DNA of 64,000 nucleotides from Nocardia sp. NBC_00508 (GTDB taxonomy: Bacteria; Actinomycetota; Actinomycetes; Mycobacteriales; Mycobacteriaceae). The notes under the pieces are model-generated. The model was not told the DNA's origin and did no database searches. It saw only the letters and a program-made list of their open reading frames with translations. Numbering within the stretch: the first letter of the stretch is position 1; the number at the start of each line of letters is the position of its first letter. A program made the translations under genes and the position numbers. The DNA lies in contig NZ_CP107852.1 of NCBI RefSeq assembly GCF_036346875.1, positions 6,448,001 through 6,512,000 on the forward strand, given 5' to 3'. This document shows positions 17,661 through 26,441 of this stretch, piece after piece.

Positions 17661-18029
17661 TCAGTTCGGAGGGTGGGGCTCGTCGACCGTCAGCGCGCCA
17701 TCGACGGAGTCGAATACCGTAAGCAGCCGGTCCAACGCGGTCAGCTCGATCGGCCTGCGCGCCGCGTCGCTGGGGACCACACGCAACCTGCCGGAACCGG
17801 CGGCCTCCGAGGCCGCCACCAGGACGCTCAAACCGGCGGAGCCGAGGAATCCGACGTCCGACATATCCACTACGACGGCAGGCGGCGCCTGGCGCAGCGC
17901 CTCGTCGAGCGCCGACTGCAGCTGCGGAGCCGATGCCATGTCGATTTCGCCGTGCACGGTGACGATCAGCACGTCGTCCGCGAAGCGCACCTCGATTTCC
18001 AACGCCCTGGGCGCGCTTTCGGAACTCAC
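17661..18029 (-). CDS. STAS-domain anti-sigma factor antagonist
   Basis: Small single-domain STAS protein, 122 residues, of the SpoIIAA/RsbV type. Core pattern VHGEIDMASAPQLQSAL, then VVVDMSDVGFLGSAGLSVL, with the serine that is phosphorylated in relatives in GSAGL (usual DS-S/A-GL, here G replaces D). Binds an anti-sigma kinase to release a sigma factor (family knowledge). GTG at 18027-18029 lies six bases after GGAGG; the ATG one codon upstream is too close to it. No RsbW-type kinase nearby. Confidence 0.85.
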   Translation of the reverse strand: MSSESAPRALEIEVRFADDVLIVTVHGEIDMASAPQLQSALDEALRQAPPAVVVDMSDVGFLGSAGLSVLVAASEAAGSGRLRVVPSDAARRPIELTALDRLLTVFDSVDGALTVDEPHPPN

Positions 18030-18274
18030 CATCCACCTCCCGTGCCGGCGGCGTGGCCTCGGCAGTACGCCACGTCGACCTCGCCGCGGTTCGTGCCTCT
18101 GGCACACGGGCACGGCGCAGAGCGAGCATTCCGCCGGTCAACTTACCCCATCGTGTCGTCCGGTGATCACTCTGCGCGGACCTACAGTGCACTCGTTCCG
18201 GGTGCGCCGCCTTCGCGGCGGGCTCGAAGCCGCGGCGAAGCAGGGCTATTCGGGCCAGGTGCCGGTGAAGGTCA

Positions 18275-18670
18275 TCACAGTCTTCGCACGATCTGCCACA
18301 CGAGCACCGCAGCCCCTGCGGCGCAAAGGGCGGCCGCGATCGGATGCCCGCGCACCGTTCCGGCGGTACGTCTGCCGCGCGCGACCACCGGCTCGGGCGC
18401 CGCCGCCGCAACCCGGTGGGCCAGATCCGCGGCGCTTGCCTTGGCCTGCTCGGCTTTGTCCGAGACGGCATGCGCCGCTTCGGACGCCGTGTGCCGCGTC
18501 GCCTCGACGGCGCCGCGTGCCTTCTCCTTGCTTCGCGCAGGAACCTCGAGCTTATGGCCGAGTTCTTCGACCGCCCTGCCGAGTTCCTCCCGCGCGGTGT
18601 CGCGGTGTCGCCGCAGCGCGGTCGCCGCATCATCGGCATGCGGCCCGATGTGCCACTTGCCGTCGTTCAT
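18275..18670 (-). CDS. DUF3618-family membrane-anchored protein
   Basis: About 131 residues. N-terminal charged helix region RRHRDTAREELGRAVEELGH, matching the REEL-G-V/L pattern of DUF3618, then an alanine-rich helix and a single C-terminal membrane segment (PIAAALCAAGAAVLVWQIV). Relatives are typically encoded next to a phage-holin-family (DUF1469) gene; here a truncated copy of such a gene lies 30 bases upstream on the same strand. ATG at 18670 has GGAG about five bases before it. Role unknown; envelope stress association is only inferred. Confidence 0.75.
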   Translation of the reverse strand: MNDGKWHIGPHADDAATALRRHRDTAREELGRAVEELGHKLEVPARSKEKARGAVEATRHTASEAAHAVSDKAEQAKASAADLAHRVAAAAPEPVVARGRRTAGTVRGHPIAAALCAAGAAVLVWQIVRRL

Positions 18671-18700
18671 CCCCATCTCCTGTTCTTGATCACCTCGATG

Positions 18701-18856
18701 TCACCCGCACACCTCGACCGGCTCCTGCGGTATCGGCGGAGCAGCGTTTTCACGTTCTTCCCGGATGAGCCGGGATATCTGTGCGGTGGCGTCATCGATC
18801 AGCTCAGTGACCGACCTCGTGCTCGCGGGTGGGTCGGTCCGTGCCGTTTCGGTCAT
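18701..18856 (-). CDS. Truncated phage-holin-family (DUF1469-like) protein
   Basis: A 51-residue frame with a perfect GGAGG seven bases before its ATG (18854-18856). It begins MTETARTDPPASTRSVTEL and continues IDDATAQISRLIREE, which matches the usual N-terminus of actinobacterial phage-holin-family proteins. It then breaks into ENAAPPIPQEPVEVCG and a stop, without the two membrane helices. The order holin-family gene then DUF3618 is the usual one, which supports the identity. The gene is either a degraded remnant or a soluble short form. Confidence 0.55.
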   Translation of the reverse strand: MTETARTDPPASTRSVTELIDDATAQISRLIREERENAAPPIPQEPVEVCG

Positions 18857-18883
18857 GGCACATCCTCCGCGGCACCGCGGTGC

Positions 18884-19213
18884 TCAATCGCGGCCCAGCG
18901 CCTTCTCCAGCTGGCCCTTGTTCATCGTGGAGCGGCCCTTGATATTCCGCTTCTTCGCCTCGTTGTACAGCTGATCCCTGGTCGGGCCCTTCGGCCCGCT
19001 ACGCCCGGAGCGCTGGCCGCCGCGTTGCTGCGGGGACTTGTCGCGGATCGAGGTCCGGCTCGCGGTCTTGGTCTTCCCTTCCTGCGCCCGGTTCTTGTTC
19101 ACCGTGCGCGCGGCCATCTCCTTCGCGCGCTTCGTGCTCGCGCCCTGGCTCTTCGCCGAGTCCTTGACGTGCTCGTACTGTCTCTCGTCCTTGTCCGTCC
19201 ATTCTTTGGGCAT
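18884..19213 (-). CDS. Rho-termination-factor N-terminal-domain-like basic protein
   Basis: Very basic 109-residue protein. N-terminal part MPKEWTDKDERQYEHVKDSA and STKRAKEMAARTVNKNRAQ is common to small actinobacterial proteins annotated as plasmid stabilisation or Rho-N proteins. The C-terminal 35 residues (TRDQLYNEAKKRNIKGRSTM then NKGQLEKALGRD) form a SAP/Rho-N-type nucleic-acid-binding fold. Likely a nucleoid or RNA-binding stress protein (inference). Ribosome site AGGAGG-like just upstream (cctcctg on the plus strand at 19220-19226). Confidence 0.75.
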   Translation of the reverse strand: MPKEWTDKDERQYEHVKDSAKSQGASTKRAKEMAARTVNKNRAQEGKTKTASRTSIRDKSPQQRGGQRSGRSGPKGPTRDQLYNEAKKRNIKGRSTMNKGQLEKALGRD

Positions 19214-19411
19214 GTCACACCTCCTGAATGGCGACTACCCGCGTGCGGGGATTCCAATCGGACGGCATCCGTGCCCGGGTTTCGATGCTGGGGCGGGTAG
19301 CGGCCGAAAGGCTTCCCGCGACCCGGGATGCGGTGCGGGACGTCGAGGGGTGCCACGCCAACCGAGTGTGAGTGGCAAAAGCGCTGGGCCGCAGCCGAAG
19401 CCGTGCCCGGA

Positions 19412-19963
19412 CTAGCCGACGTAGGCGCCGAGCAGCGGTATCGCCTCGACCGGATGCCGCGCCTGAACGCCTTTGCCGACGGCGTCGAAGCGCCAGAGAC
19501 CGTCGGTGCGCCGTACCCTGCCCAGCACCAGGCCGGTGTGGTCCCCGCCGCCGGTCAGGTCGTAGCGGGCGATCTGCGTACCCGCAGCGCTGTCGATCAG
19601 TCGGCAATAGGCGTTGGCGATCTGCTCGAAGGTCTGCCCGGTGTAACAGGTGATGAGGAAGAGCACCGTCGTGACCTCGGCGGGAATCCGGGTGAGGTCG
19701 AGGGTGATGATCTCGTCGTCGCCCTCGTCCTCCCCGGTGAGGCTGTCGCCGTGCAGCCGCACCGCACCGTCTGTCGAGCTGAGCTGCTCGTGATAGACGA
19801 CGTCGACGAGCCGGTCCGCGGCGAACAGCAGCGCGGCGGCGTTGAGATCGATGTCCTTGCGGTGGCGGCCGAACCAGCGCGGCCGCGTGGCCGGGTCCCA
19901 CCCGAGTGCCATGGTGACGTGGTCGAGCGGAGTACCACCCTCGTCGCGCAACGTCGTGAACAT
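19412..19963 (-). CDS. TerD-family protein
   Basis: About 183 residues from the ATG at 19961-19963, which follows GAGGGG. Family features: VTMALGWDP near the N-terminus, DIDLNAAALLFAADR with the D-x-D-L-N-A calcium-binding motif, GEDEGDDEIITLDLTRIP (GEGDDE-type motif) and FLITCYTGQTFEQIANAYCRL. Known from the family: tellurite/stress-response, calcium-binding proteins. It is isolated from other ter genes. The C-terminal DGLWRFDAVGKG is standard. Confidence 0.88.
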   Translation of the reverse strand: MFTTLRDEGGTPLDHVTMALGWDPATRPRWFGRHRKDIDLNAAALLFAADRLVDVVYHEQLSSTDGAVRLHGDSLTGEDEGDDEIITLDLTRIPAEVTTVLFLITCYTGQTFEQIANAYCRLIDSAAGTQIARYDLTGGGDHTGLVLGRVRRTDGLWRFDAVGKGVQARHPVEAIPLLGAYVG

Positions 19964-20287
19964 GTGTGTTCCCCTCTGCGTTGGCGACGGTGTCTCGCGC
20001 CGATCTCCGGCGGAGCAGCCTACCCGAAATTGTGGCGAATATGGCGAGTAATCCAATCCACGAGGCGGTGCGCCGCGAAGTCAAGGCATGCGGGTTGGCA
20101 TAAAGCACGGGAGCCGACGCCATGGCGGGAGACCCCGCGCCCGCGGTTCGCCGCCACCGGCGTACGCGGTTCGCGAGATCGCCGCAAGGGCGCGAGCGGC
20201 CGGTCCGGTCACCGCGCAGGACGACGGCGCATCCGCCCGGTCCGCGCTCGGACGGCGCTGGGCCGTTCCATCGGAAGGTGGCCGGTC
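19964..20287. other. Intergenic region, nothing recognised
   Basis: 324 bases between divergent TerD and anti-sigma genes. An RskA-type gene would normally follow its sigma factor; no sigma-factor sequence is visible here. No repeat or RNA recognised. Confidence 0.5.
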
Positions 20288-21028
20288 ATGACCGAGACCG
20301 AGCAGCCCCGCGCCGACCTGCTCGATCTGGCCTACCCCTACGCAATGGACACGGTGGCCGAGATCGAGCGCAGGCACATCGAAAACCGGGTGGCGAAGGC
20401 TGATTCCGGTACCGCCGCGGCATTCACCGCCACGGTGCACCGGGTGCGGGAGACCCTGGGGGCGCTGAGCGCGGTCGACGCGGCGAATCCACCGCCGACG
20501 CTGGAGTCGAAGATCCTCCGAGCGATCGACGACTCGTGTGCGGACGCGCGATCCGGGCGGCGCGGTGCCCGGTCGGTGCCCCGCAGGCTGCCGCGGGTGG
20601 CTCGGCTGGTCGTCACCGCCGCGCTGATCGTCGGGGCCGGTGCGGGCGCGGTGATCGCCGAGCGGGTCGCCGCCGCGCATCGCGCCGCGCCGGTCACCGC
20701 TGAACAAGTACTCCTCCAACCGGATTCGCGCTCCCGCGTGGTCGACCTGACGGTCGGGGGCACCCTCACGGTGAGCACGTCACAACGGCTACGCTCTGTC
20801 GCGGTGACGTTCGACGCGGTGCCCGCGCCGCCCCCTGGACGGGCCTATCAACTCTGGGTGGTGTCCTCCGCGGGTGCTGTCCGCTCGGCCGGTGTGCTGA
20901 CCATGGTGCCGCAGGCCGGGGTGTCGGTCCGATTCGATCCGGCGGATGTCTTCGTTGTCACGATCGAACCTGCGGACGGTTCGCGGCGCCCGACGGCACC
21001 GCAGATTGCCGCGGTCGACCTCGACTGA
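20288..21028 (+). CDS. RskA-type anti-sigma factor (orphan)
   Basis: Single-pass membrane anti-sigma factor, 246 residues. The cytoplasmic N-terminal part DLLDLAYPYAMDTVAEIERR resembles the anti-sigma domain of RskA. A membrane helix follows at about 105-125 (VVTAALIVGAGAGAVIAERV). The outer domain has the RskA signature FDAVPAPPPGRAYQLWVVSS and VFVVTIEPADGS. ATG at 20288. In most genomes an ECF sigma factor gene lies immediately upstream and is co-transcribed; here none is present, so its partner must be elsewhere or lost. Confidence 0.85.
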   Translation: MTETEQPRADLLDLAYPYAMDTVAEIERRHIENRVAKADSGTAAAFTATVHRVRETLGALSAVDAANPPPTLESKILRAIDDSCADARSGRRGARSVPRRLPRVARLVVTAALIVGAGAGAVIAERVAAAHRAAPVTAEQVLLQPDSRSRVVDLTVGGTLTVSTSQRLRSVAVTFDAVPAPPPGRAYQLWVVSSAGAVRSAGVLTMVPQAGVSVRFDPADVFVVTIEPADGSRRPTAPQIAAVDLD

Positions 21029-21053
21029 ATGGGACCGCGCCGCACCGGGGAGC

Positions 21054-22163
21054 TCATGGCCCGTCGCACCCTTCGAGGGTCGCGCGCGCCACCTCTTCGA
21101 CGACGTCGTCGACCGCACCACGCGCCCGCAGCGCCGTCAGTTGCCGGAGCGCACCGTTGCCGCGGTCGAGCAGGCGGGCGAAAGCCTCGTCGACGAACTC
21201 GCGGTCACCCGCCTCCGCGAGCGCGGGCGCGGCGTAGTCGATCAGGCGGCGCAGCAGCGTGCGGATCGGCGCCACCTGGCCGTCGTGCGGATCGACGCCG
21301 TCTCCGACCAGTCCCGAGCGTGCCGACTTCCAGTACGCCGCTCGCAGCACCTCGGCGGGCACCGCGGGCGCGGGGCGACCTTCGGCCAGGGACTTTCGCG
21401 CCGTCACGACGATCGCGCGCACCAGGGCGGCCAACAGTGCGGTCTCTTCGACCGTGGCGGGTATATCGCTCACCCGCACCTCGACGGTGGGGAACGAAAC
21501 CGACGGGCGGACATCCCAATAGACCATCTGCTTGTCCAGGATGCTGCCGCTGTTGAGCATCATCGCGACCATCGCTTCGTAGTCCCGCGCGGACTCGAAG
21601 TACGGCGGCGGTCCGGCGCTGGGCCAGCGCCGCCACAGGATGCTGCGCCAACTGGCGAACCCGGTCTCGGTGCCGCGGTAGATCGCCGAGTTCGCCGTCA
21701 TCGCCAGGAGTTGCGGCAGCCACGGCCGCAGATAGTTGCTCACCTGGATGGCGGTCTCGGAATCGGGGATGCCGACATGCACGTGGCACCCCGACAGTCC
21801 TTGCTCGTGCGCGAGCAGCCCGAAGTTCTCTTCGATGCGCTTGTAGCGCGGGGTCTGGGTGACCGGGAACTCGTGCGGCACGGTCGGCGGGATGCCCACC
21901 GCGAGCAAGCGCGCGTCGTTCTGCTGGGCGCACGAGGAGATACCGCTGCGCAGCTCGCGCAGCTGCCGGTGCAGCGCGGCGATATCGGTGTGGACCGCGG
22001 TGCTGGCTTCCACCTGGCAGCGGGTCAGCTCGAGTTGCAGGTCGATCCCGATGTCTTCGGCTGTGCGCGCCACCTCGACGTTGCGTGCCAGCGGCGCACC
22101 GGTATCCGGGTCGACCAGCAGAAACTCTTCTTCCACACCGACGGTCGCGCGGCCATCGTCCAT
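21054..22163 (-). CDS. YbdK-family carboxylate-amine ligase (glutamate-cysteine ligase type 2)
   Basis: 369 residues, ATP-dependent glutamate-cysteine ligase fold. Start ATG 22161-22163, MDDGRATVGVEEEFLLVDP, with the family GVEEEFLL motif. Further motifs: ELTRCQVEASTAVH, GCHVHVGIPDSETAI, ALTANSA-type LLAMTANSAIYRGTETGFAS, and SFPTVEVRVSDIPATVEET. In actinobacteria, which use mycothiol, the physiological product is uncertain; the enzyme may make gamma-glutamylcysteine or related gamma-glutamyl amides. Stands alone, ending 25 bases from the convergent anti-sigma gene. Confidence 0.88.
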   Translation of the reverse strand: MDDGRATVGVEEEFLLVDPDTGAPLARNVEVARTAEDIGIDLQLELTRCQVEASTAVHTDIAALHRQLRELRSGISSCAQQNDARLLAVGIPPTVPHEFPVTQTPRYKRIEENFGLLAHEQGLSGCHVHVGIPDSETAIQVSNYLRPWLPQLLAMTANSAIYRGTETGFASWRSILWRRWPSAGPPPYFESARDYEAMVAMMLNSGSILDKQMVYWDVRPSVSFPTVEVRVSDIPATVEETALLAALVRAIVVTARKSLAEGRPAPAVPAEVLRAAYWKSARSGLVGDGVDPHDGQVAPIRTLLRRLIDYAAPALAEAGDREFVDEAFARLLDRGNGALRQLTALRARGAVDDVVEEVARATLEGCDGP

Positions 22164-22317
22164 ACCGGTGGCATACCCGGGGCTCGGAGGGCTAGTCGGT
22201 GGATCGCAGGTGAAGTTGCCGTTCGGCCGCCTCGTCACGGGCTCGATTCCGGGGTTTGAACGGCGTCGAGGCGGAAACTGCCGACGCGGGGACTGTTGTA
22301 CCGATAGGAGACATCGC

Positions 22318-22653
22318 ATGTTTCGGATCGCTCTACGTCTCGTCGTGACAGCCGGCTCCGCCGTCGCGGTCGCCGGGACCGGTGCCGGGCTGGCCGCCGC
22401 GGGACCGACGCTGTCGGCGGACACCCAGGAAGAAGGCACGATCGCGGTGGGCAGCCAGCCGGCTTCGGAGAGCTGGACCTGTGCGCTGCTCGGCTCGGGC
22501 GAGCAGGCCGGTATGCGGGTGGATGTCGCCCGGAACGGCGAGAGCCGCGGCGGGTTCGCGGCGGGAAGCACCGTCACCGCCGCCTGCGCCGGGCCCCAGT
22601 GGCCGATGGTGGCCTTGACCACCGGGGTAACCTCCCTCGACGACGCGGACTGA
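22318..22653 (+). CDS. Small secreted protein, unknown function
   Basis: 111 residues from the ATG at 22318, with GGAG nine bases upstream. Signal peptide FRIALRLVVTAGSAVAVAG then GAGLAAAG with cleavage near AAA. The mature part has a single pair of cysteines (WTCALLGSGEQ and TAACAGPQW), compatible with one disulphide, and a WPMVALTTGVTSLDDAD tail. I do not recognise a family. It is divergent from the ligase gene and followed 84 bases later by a D-amino-acid oxidase. Confidence 0.65.
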   Translation: MFRIALRLVVTAGSAVAVAGTGAGLAAAGPTLSADTQEEGTIAVGSQPASESWTCALLGSGEQAGMRVDVARNGESRGGFAAGSTVTAACAGPQWPMVALTTGVTSLDDAD

Positions 22654-22737
22654 TCGGAGCCGCGTATCGCGCCCGCCTCCCACGGCCGGTGCTGCGGAAA
22701 CGTCACGGAACGGGCCGGGGTCGATAGTCTCGCTCGC

Positions 22738-23688
22738 ATGCGGATCGTTGTCCTCGGCTCGGGCATCTCGGGCCTTTCCACCGCGGCGGAACTGCTCCGG
22801 GACCGGCACGAGGTGACCGTTGTCAGCGCCGCTCCGATCACGGCGACCACCTCTTTTCTCGCCGCTGCCGTGTGGTTTCCCACCGCGGCAGGTCCGGCCG
22901 ACCGGGTCGGGGCGTGGAGCGACACCACCTTCGAGCATCTGGCCGCGCTGGCCGCCGCAGGCGCCCCGGGCGTGCGCATGTGCGAGTCGATGGCACTGCA
23001 TCGGGACGAGCCCGCGATCCCGGCGTGGTCGCGGTCGGTGCGCTCGTTCCGGGCCGCCGCCCCGGGCGAACTGCCCCCTGGTTACCGCTTCGGTTTCCGT
23101 TTCGCGGTCCCCTTGGTGGAAATGCCCACCTACCTGCCGTTCCTGAGCGCTCAGGTGGACGCGGCAGGCGCGCGACGCGTGCTGCGCACCGTCCACCGGC
23201 TCGACGATCTCGCCGGCCTTTCCCCGGACGTCGTGGTCAACTGTGCGGGCCTGCGCGCCGCCGAACTCGCCGGGGACCCCGATGTGTATCCGATCCGCGG
23301 TCAGATCGTCCGGGTGACGAATCCGGGGCTGTCGGTGTCGATCCGCGACGAAGCCCATCCGCTCGGCCGTGCCTATGTCCACCCCCGCGCCGCCGACTGC
23401 GTTCTGGGCGGTTCGCTGGAGCCGGGCGAGTGGGACACCGCGCCGGACCCGGATCTGACCCGGTCGATCCTGCGGCGCTGCCGCGATCTGGCTCCCGCGC
23501 TCGCCGAGAGCGAGGTGCTGGAGACCCTGGTCGGACTTCGCCCCGGCCGCGGTGAAGTCCGCCTCGAACTCGACACCGCCGTGCTGCCGGGCATACCCGT
23601 CGTCCACAATTACGGCCACGGCGGTTCCGGCATCACCATCGGATATGGGTGCGCGTTGGAGGTCGCCGCTCTCGTGGCGGGGCTCTGA
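22738..23688 (+). CDS. D-amino-acid oxidase (FAD-dependent)
   Basis: 316 residues. FAD-binding Rossmann motif at the very start (IVVLGSGISGLSTAAELL); TSFLAAAVWFP fits the second FAD contact; DVVVNCAGLRAAELAGD followed by YPIRGQIVRV is the DAO signature; the C-terminal VVHNYGHGGSGITIGYGCA is the PROSITE-type DAO pattern with the FAD-contacting GxGGxG. Oxidises D-amino acids to keto acids with production of peroxide and ammonia. No transporter or racemase beside it. Confidence 0.9.
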   Translation: MRIVVLGSGISGLSTAAELLRDRHEVTVVSAAPITATTSFLAAAVWFPTAAGPADRVGAWSDTTFEHLAALAAAGAPGVRMCESMALHRDEPAIPAWSRSVRSFRAAAPGELPPGYRFGFRFAVPLVEMPTYLPFLSAQVDAAGARRVLRTVHRLDDLAGLSPDVVVNCAGLRAAELAGDPDVYPIRGQIVRVTNPGLSVSIRDEAHPLGRAYVHPRAADCVLGGSLEPGEWDTAPDPDLTRSILRRCRDLAPALAESEVLETLVGLRPGRGEVRLELDTAVLPGIPVVHNYGHGGSGITIGYGCALEVAALVAGL

Positions 23689-23700
23689 GCGCTGCCAGGG

Positions 23701-24081
23701 TCAGTTGGCGTAACTGCGCGCCACCACCGAGTTCAGCGCCTCCAGGAATTCACTGAGCCTGCCGGGCTCGACCCGGTCACGCGGCGCGCGGCGCTCCGGT
23801 GATTCGGCCGCGGGCAGAGCGAGGCCCGCGTCGACACCGTCGCGCAGGACCGCGTGTACCGCTTCGATCGGGATGCCGGCCTGGGCGCACCGGCTGGTGG
23901 CGTGCTCGAACCTGCCGAGGGCGAGGCTGCCCGCGGCTTCGGCCGCGTCGATCAGGACGAGGGCCAGTTCCAGGCCCATTTTGATCAGCGCGTCGGGTCC
24001 GGCGTGCCGGGAATGACCACGATCGACGCGCCGGGGCACCTCGTCGGTGTGCCGATCTTCTTCGTGCGGGCCGATGGTCAT
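23701..24081 (-). CDS. Stand-alone PucR-N-like helical domain protein
   Basis: About 126 residues; ATG at 24081 follows GGAGGGAGGG. Its core IKMGLELALVLIDAAEAAG, then RCAQAGIPIEAVHAVLRDG and FLEALNSVVARSYAN, aligns well with the N-terminal domain of the divergent PucR-type regulator (LCLELAVSMLDG, WAREGIPIDTIHHAVHEG, ILDTITSTVSRAYV), while lacking the HTH. It may modulate that regulator by forming mixed dimers (inference), or simply be a duplicate fragment kept for another role. Confidence 0.6.
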   Translation of the reverse strand: MTIGPHEEDRHTDEVPRRVDRGHSRHAGPDALIKMGLELALVLIDAAEAAGSLALGRFEHATSRCAQAGIPIEAVHAVLRDGVDAGLALPAAESPERRAPRDRVEPGRLSEFLEALNSVVARSYAN

Positions 24082-24290
24082 GGCCCTCCCTCCGCGCGAC
24101 GACCCTGCCGGCACCGACGTTACGGCGGGGACCGAAAGATTTCGACCGCGCGCATGCGTGTTGTGATCCTTCACAGGCCCGGCGGTCCGGTTTCGGGCGG
24201 TGTCCCCAACCGGGAGCGCGGCACTCGGAAGGCCGAACCGGTCAAGTTACCGTGGAGTACTTTCCGCGATCGGGGAGGGAAGGAGTCACG

Positions 24291-25565
24291 ATGTCCATCA
24301 CCGATTCGGCAGGTCCGGATTTGACCTTGTCGGGCCGCCCGGCCAGTTCTTCGCTGCGAGATGTGCGGAATCTGTCGCGCAAAATGGTCGGCCACTTCAT
24401 CGAAACCGTCGCGCACTGCCGGACATTACCCGGCGAGGCGCTCAACGGCGACATCACCAATATCACCCGTCTGTGCCTGGAGCTGGCCGTCAGCATGCTC
24501 GACGGCAGCGACATCCCGGAGAAGACGCTCCTGCTGCGTACCGCCGCGGCCGGCTGGGCGCGCGAGGGCATCCCGATCGACACCATCCACCACGCCGTGC
24601 ACGAGGGATTCAAACTCGGCTTCGACCTGATCGTCGCGAACGCGACGGCCGCGGACTTCGACAGCCTCAAGGACATCAGCCGTCGCCTGCTGGAAATCCT
24701 GGACACCATCACCTCGACCGTCTCGCGCGCCTACGTCACCGAGCTGCGTGCCGTGGTCGGCGAACACCACACCGCCGCGCACACGCTCGTCTCCGCGCTG
24801 CTCGGCGGGCACCCCACCTTCACCATGGCCCGCGAATGCGGCATTCCGATCTCCGATTCGTATTCCGTTCTCGCCGTTGCCATTCCGGGACATCCCGACG
24901 AGAGGAATCCGCGACTCGACAGCGCGGTGGTGGCCCGGCGAAAGTTGCGTCGCGTGCAATCCGAACTCGCGACCCGCTGTGGCGACACAGTGCTGTCGCT
25001 ACTGAGCGTCGACGGCGGCACCATCCTGCTACCGTCCGCGTCACCGGAGGACAAAGCCCTCGACGAGCTGGTGGAGTGCCTCGGCGGCGCCGCGCAGGTA
25101 CCGGTCGTCGCGACGGTGGTCGCCGCGACACCGGTCGAAGTGCCCACGGCCGCCGATCGCGCGCACGAACTGCTCGACATGGTGCAGCGGCTGCGCTGGA
25201 CGCACGGGCTGTTCCGATTCGACGACCTCGCGCTGGAGTACCAGCTCACCCGCCCCGGCCCTGGGCTGGAAACGCTGCGGACGCTGCTCGATCCGCTGGA
25301 CGAGCACCCCGAACTCCTCGAAACGCTCAGGCGTCATATCGGCACCAACCTGAACCGCCAGCGCACCGCACGATCGCTGCACATCCACACCAACACGGTC
25401 GACTACCGGCTCAAACGCATCGGTCAGCTGACCGGGTTCGACCCCGCCCAAGCCTCCGGGGTGTGGTACCTGCGCGCGGCGCTCGTCGCGCGCAGCTATC
25501 GGGACTCCGGAGACGAGCCCCACGCCGTCGTCGCCCGGCCCGCGGCGACGGACGTTTCCTCGTAG
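24291..25565 (+). CDS. PucR/CdaR-type transcriptional regulator
   Basis: 424 residues. N-terminal helical sensor domain (about 20-160), middle GGDEF-like/CdaR region with VSALLGGHPTFTMARECGIP and SYSVLAVAIPGHP, and the C-terminal PucR HTH: LLETLRRHIGTNLNRQRTAR followed by SLHIHTNTVDYRLKRIGQLT. Start ATG 24291 follows GGAAGGAG. Divergent from a small protein that repeats its N-terminal domain, with 209 bases between them. Targets and effector unknown. Confidence 0.87.
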   Translation: MSITDSAGPDLTLSGRPASSSLRDVRNLSRKMVGHFIETVAHCRTLPGEALNGDITNITRLCLELAVSMLDGSDIPEKTLLLRTAAAGWAREGIPIDTIHHAVHEGFKLGFDLIVANATAADFDSLKDISRRLLEILDTITSTVSRAYVTELRAVVGEHHTAAHTLVSALLGGHPTFTMARECGIPISDSYSVLAVAIPGHPDERNPRLDSAVVARRKLRRVQSELATRCGDTVLSLLSVDGGTILLPSASPEDKALDELVECLGGAAQVPVVATVVAATPVEVPTAADRAHELLDMVQRLRWTHGLFRFDDLALEYQLTRPGPGLETLRTLLDPLDEHPELLETLRRHIGTNLNRQRTARSLHIHTNTVDYRLKRIGQLTGFDPAQASGVWYLRAALVARSYRDSGDEPHAVVARPAATDVSS

Positions 25566-25641
25566 ACGAATCCACCGCACGCCGGTACCTCGGCTACCGG
25601 ATAGGACAGCCCGAAAACCCTGGCGGGCAATGGCTTGCCGC

Positions 25642-26361
25642 CTACAAGCCGCCCGCGCAGAGCAGTGCATGGACGGAATCCGGTGTCCATCGGCGATCGG
25701 CGCCGGGGCGGGTGGCGAGATAGCCTGCCGTCGTCCGGATGGACCAGCCGTGTGCGGCGCGCAGGCCTGCGGCCAGGTGCCGCACGTAGGCGGCGGCGGG
25801 CGGGTTGCCCGGCACATCGCGATAGCGCCATGGCGCGGTGAAGGTCAGCACGGGGTAACTGTCGTAGGTACCCGCGCAAACCAGCGTTTCGTACCGCCCG
25901 GGGCCCAGTGTGGTCGTGCCGCGGTCGATCACTGCGGCGAGGTCCAGCTCCGTGCCGGGTGCGCGGTACATCTCCTGGGCCACGATGTCGCCGAACTGGG
26001 CGGCGGTGAGCAGGTGGGCGTGCGCGGCCATCTCACCCGGGCAATCCGGATCGTAGAAGGCGCGGCCGCCGGTCCAGGTCAGCGATTCAGTGGCGAAATA
26101 CAGCAGGCCGGGAAGCAGGAGGGGCACCGAGCGGATCGGGTCGGAGCGGTCGCGGCAGCCGGGCAGGGTGAGCGTTCCGCCTTCGGGACAGCCTCCGCGC
26201 AGGTAGGTGCGCAGCCTGGTCAGGCTCATATTCGAGCCATAGGCGGCATACCAGACCAGATCCGTGCGCCGGTGCCGCGTACGGCCGTCCGCGTTCTGGT
26301 TTGCCCGTGGGGCCGCCGAGTGGGCGGCGATGCCGGTATGCCACGCCGTCATGGCACCCAT
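25642..26361 (-). CDS. Gamma-glutamylcyclotransferase-like protein
   Basis: About 239 residues. The core begins WYAAYGSNMSLTRLRTYLRG, the YGSN substrate-binding loop of the GGCT/AIG2-like fold, and includes ESLTWTGGRAFYDPDCPGEM, the active-site-bearing DIVAQEMYRAPG segment and YPVLTFTAPWRY. Such proteins in actinobacteria are sometimes mislabelled histone deacetylase. The start is uncertain: ATG at 26361 or 26352, both giving about 30 residues before the fold. A piece of this gene type recurs as a scar at 38628-38675. Confidence 0.7.
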   Translation of the reverse strand: MGAMTAWHTGIAAHSAAPRANQNADGRTRHRRTDLVWYAAYGSNMSLTRLRTYLRGGCPEGGTLTLPGCRDRSDPIRSVPLLLPGLLYFATESLTWTGGRAFYDPDCPGEMAAHAHLLTAAQFGDIVAQEMYRAPGTELDLAAVIDRGTTTLGPGRYETLVCAGTYDSYPVLTFTAPWRYRDVPGNPPAAAYVRHLAAGLRAAHGWSIRTTAGYLATRPGADRRWTPDSVHALLCAGGL

Positions 26362-26441
26362 TCTCGGCTCTTCGCGGCACCGTGCCCAGGGCTCGCGATC
26401 AGGCTGGCTTCCAGCCGGGGACACAACCAGCCGCAGGAGCG

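Noticed and set aside
16192..18639. One 815-residue frame covering P450, STAS and DUF3618 regions
   Set aside because: Only the last 450 codons have P450 character; the upstream part is antisense or out of frame to real genes.
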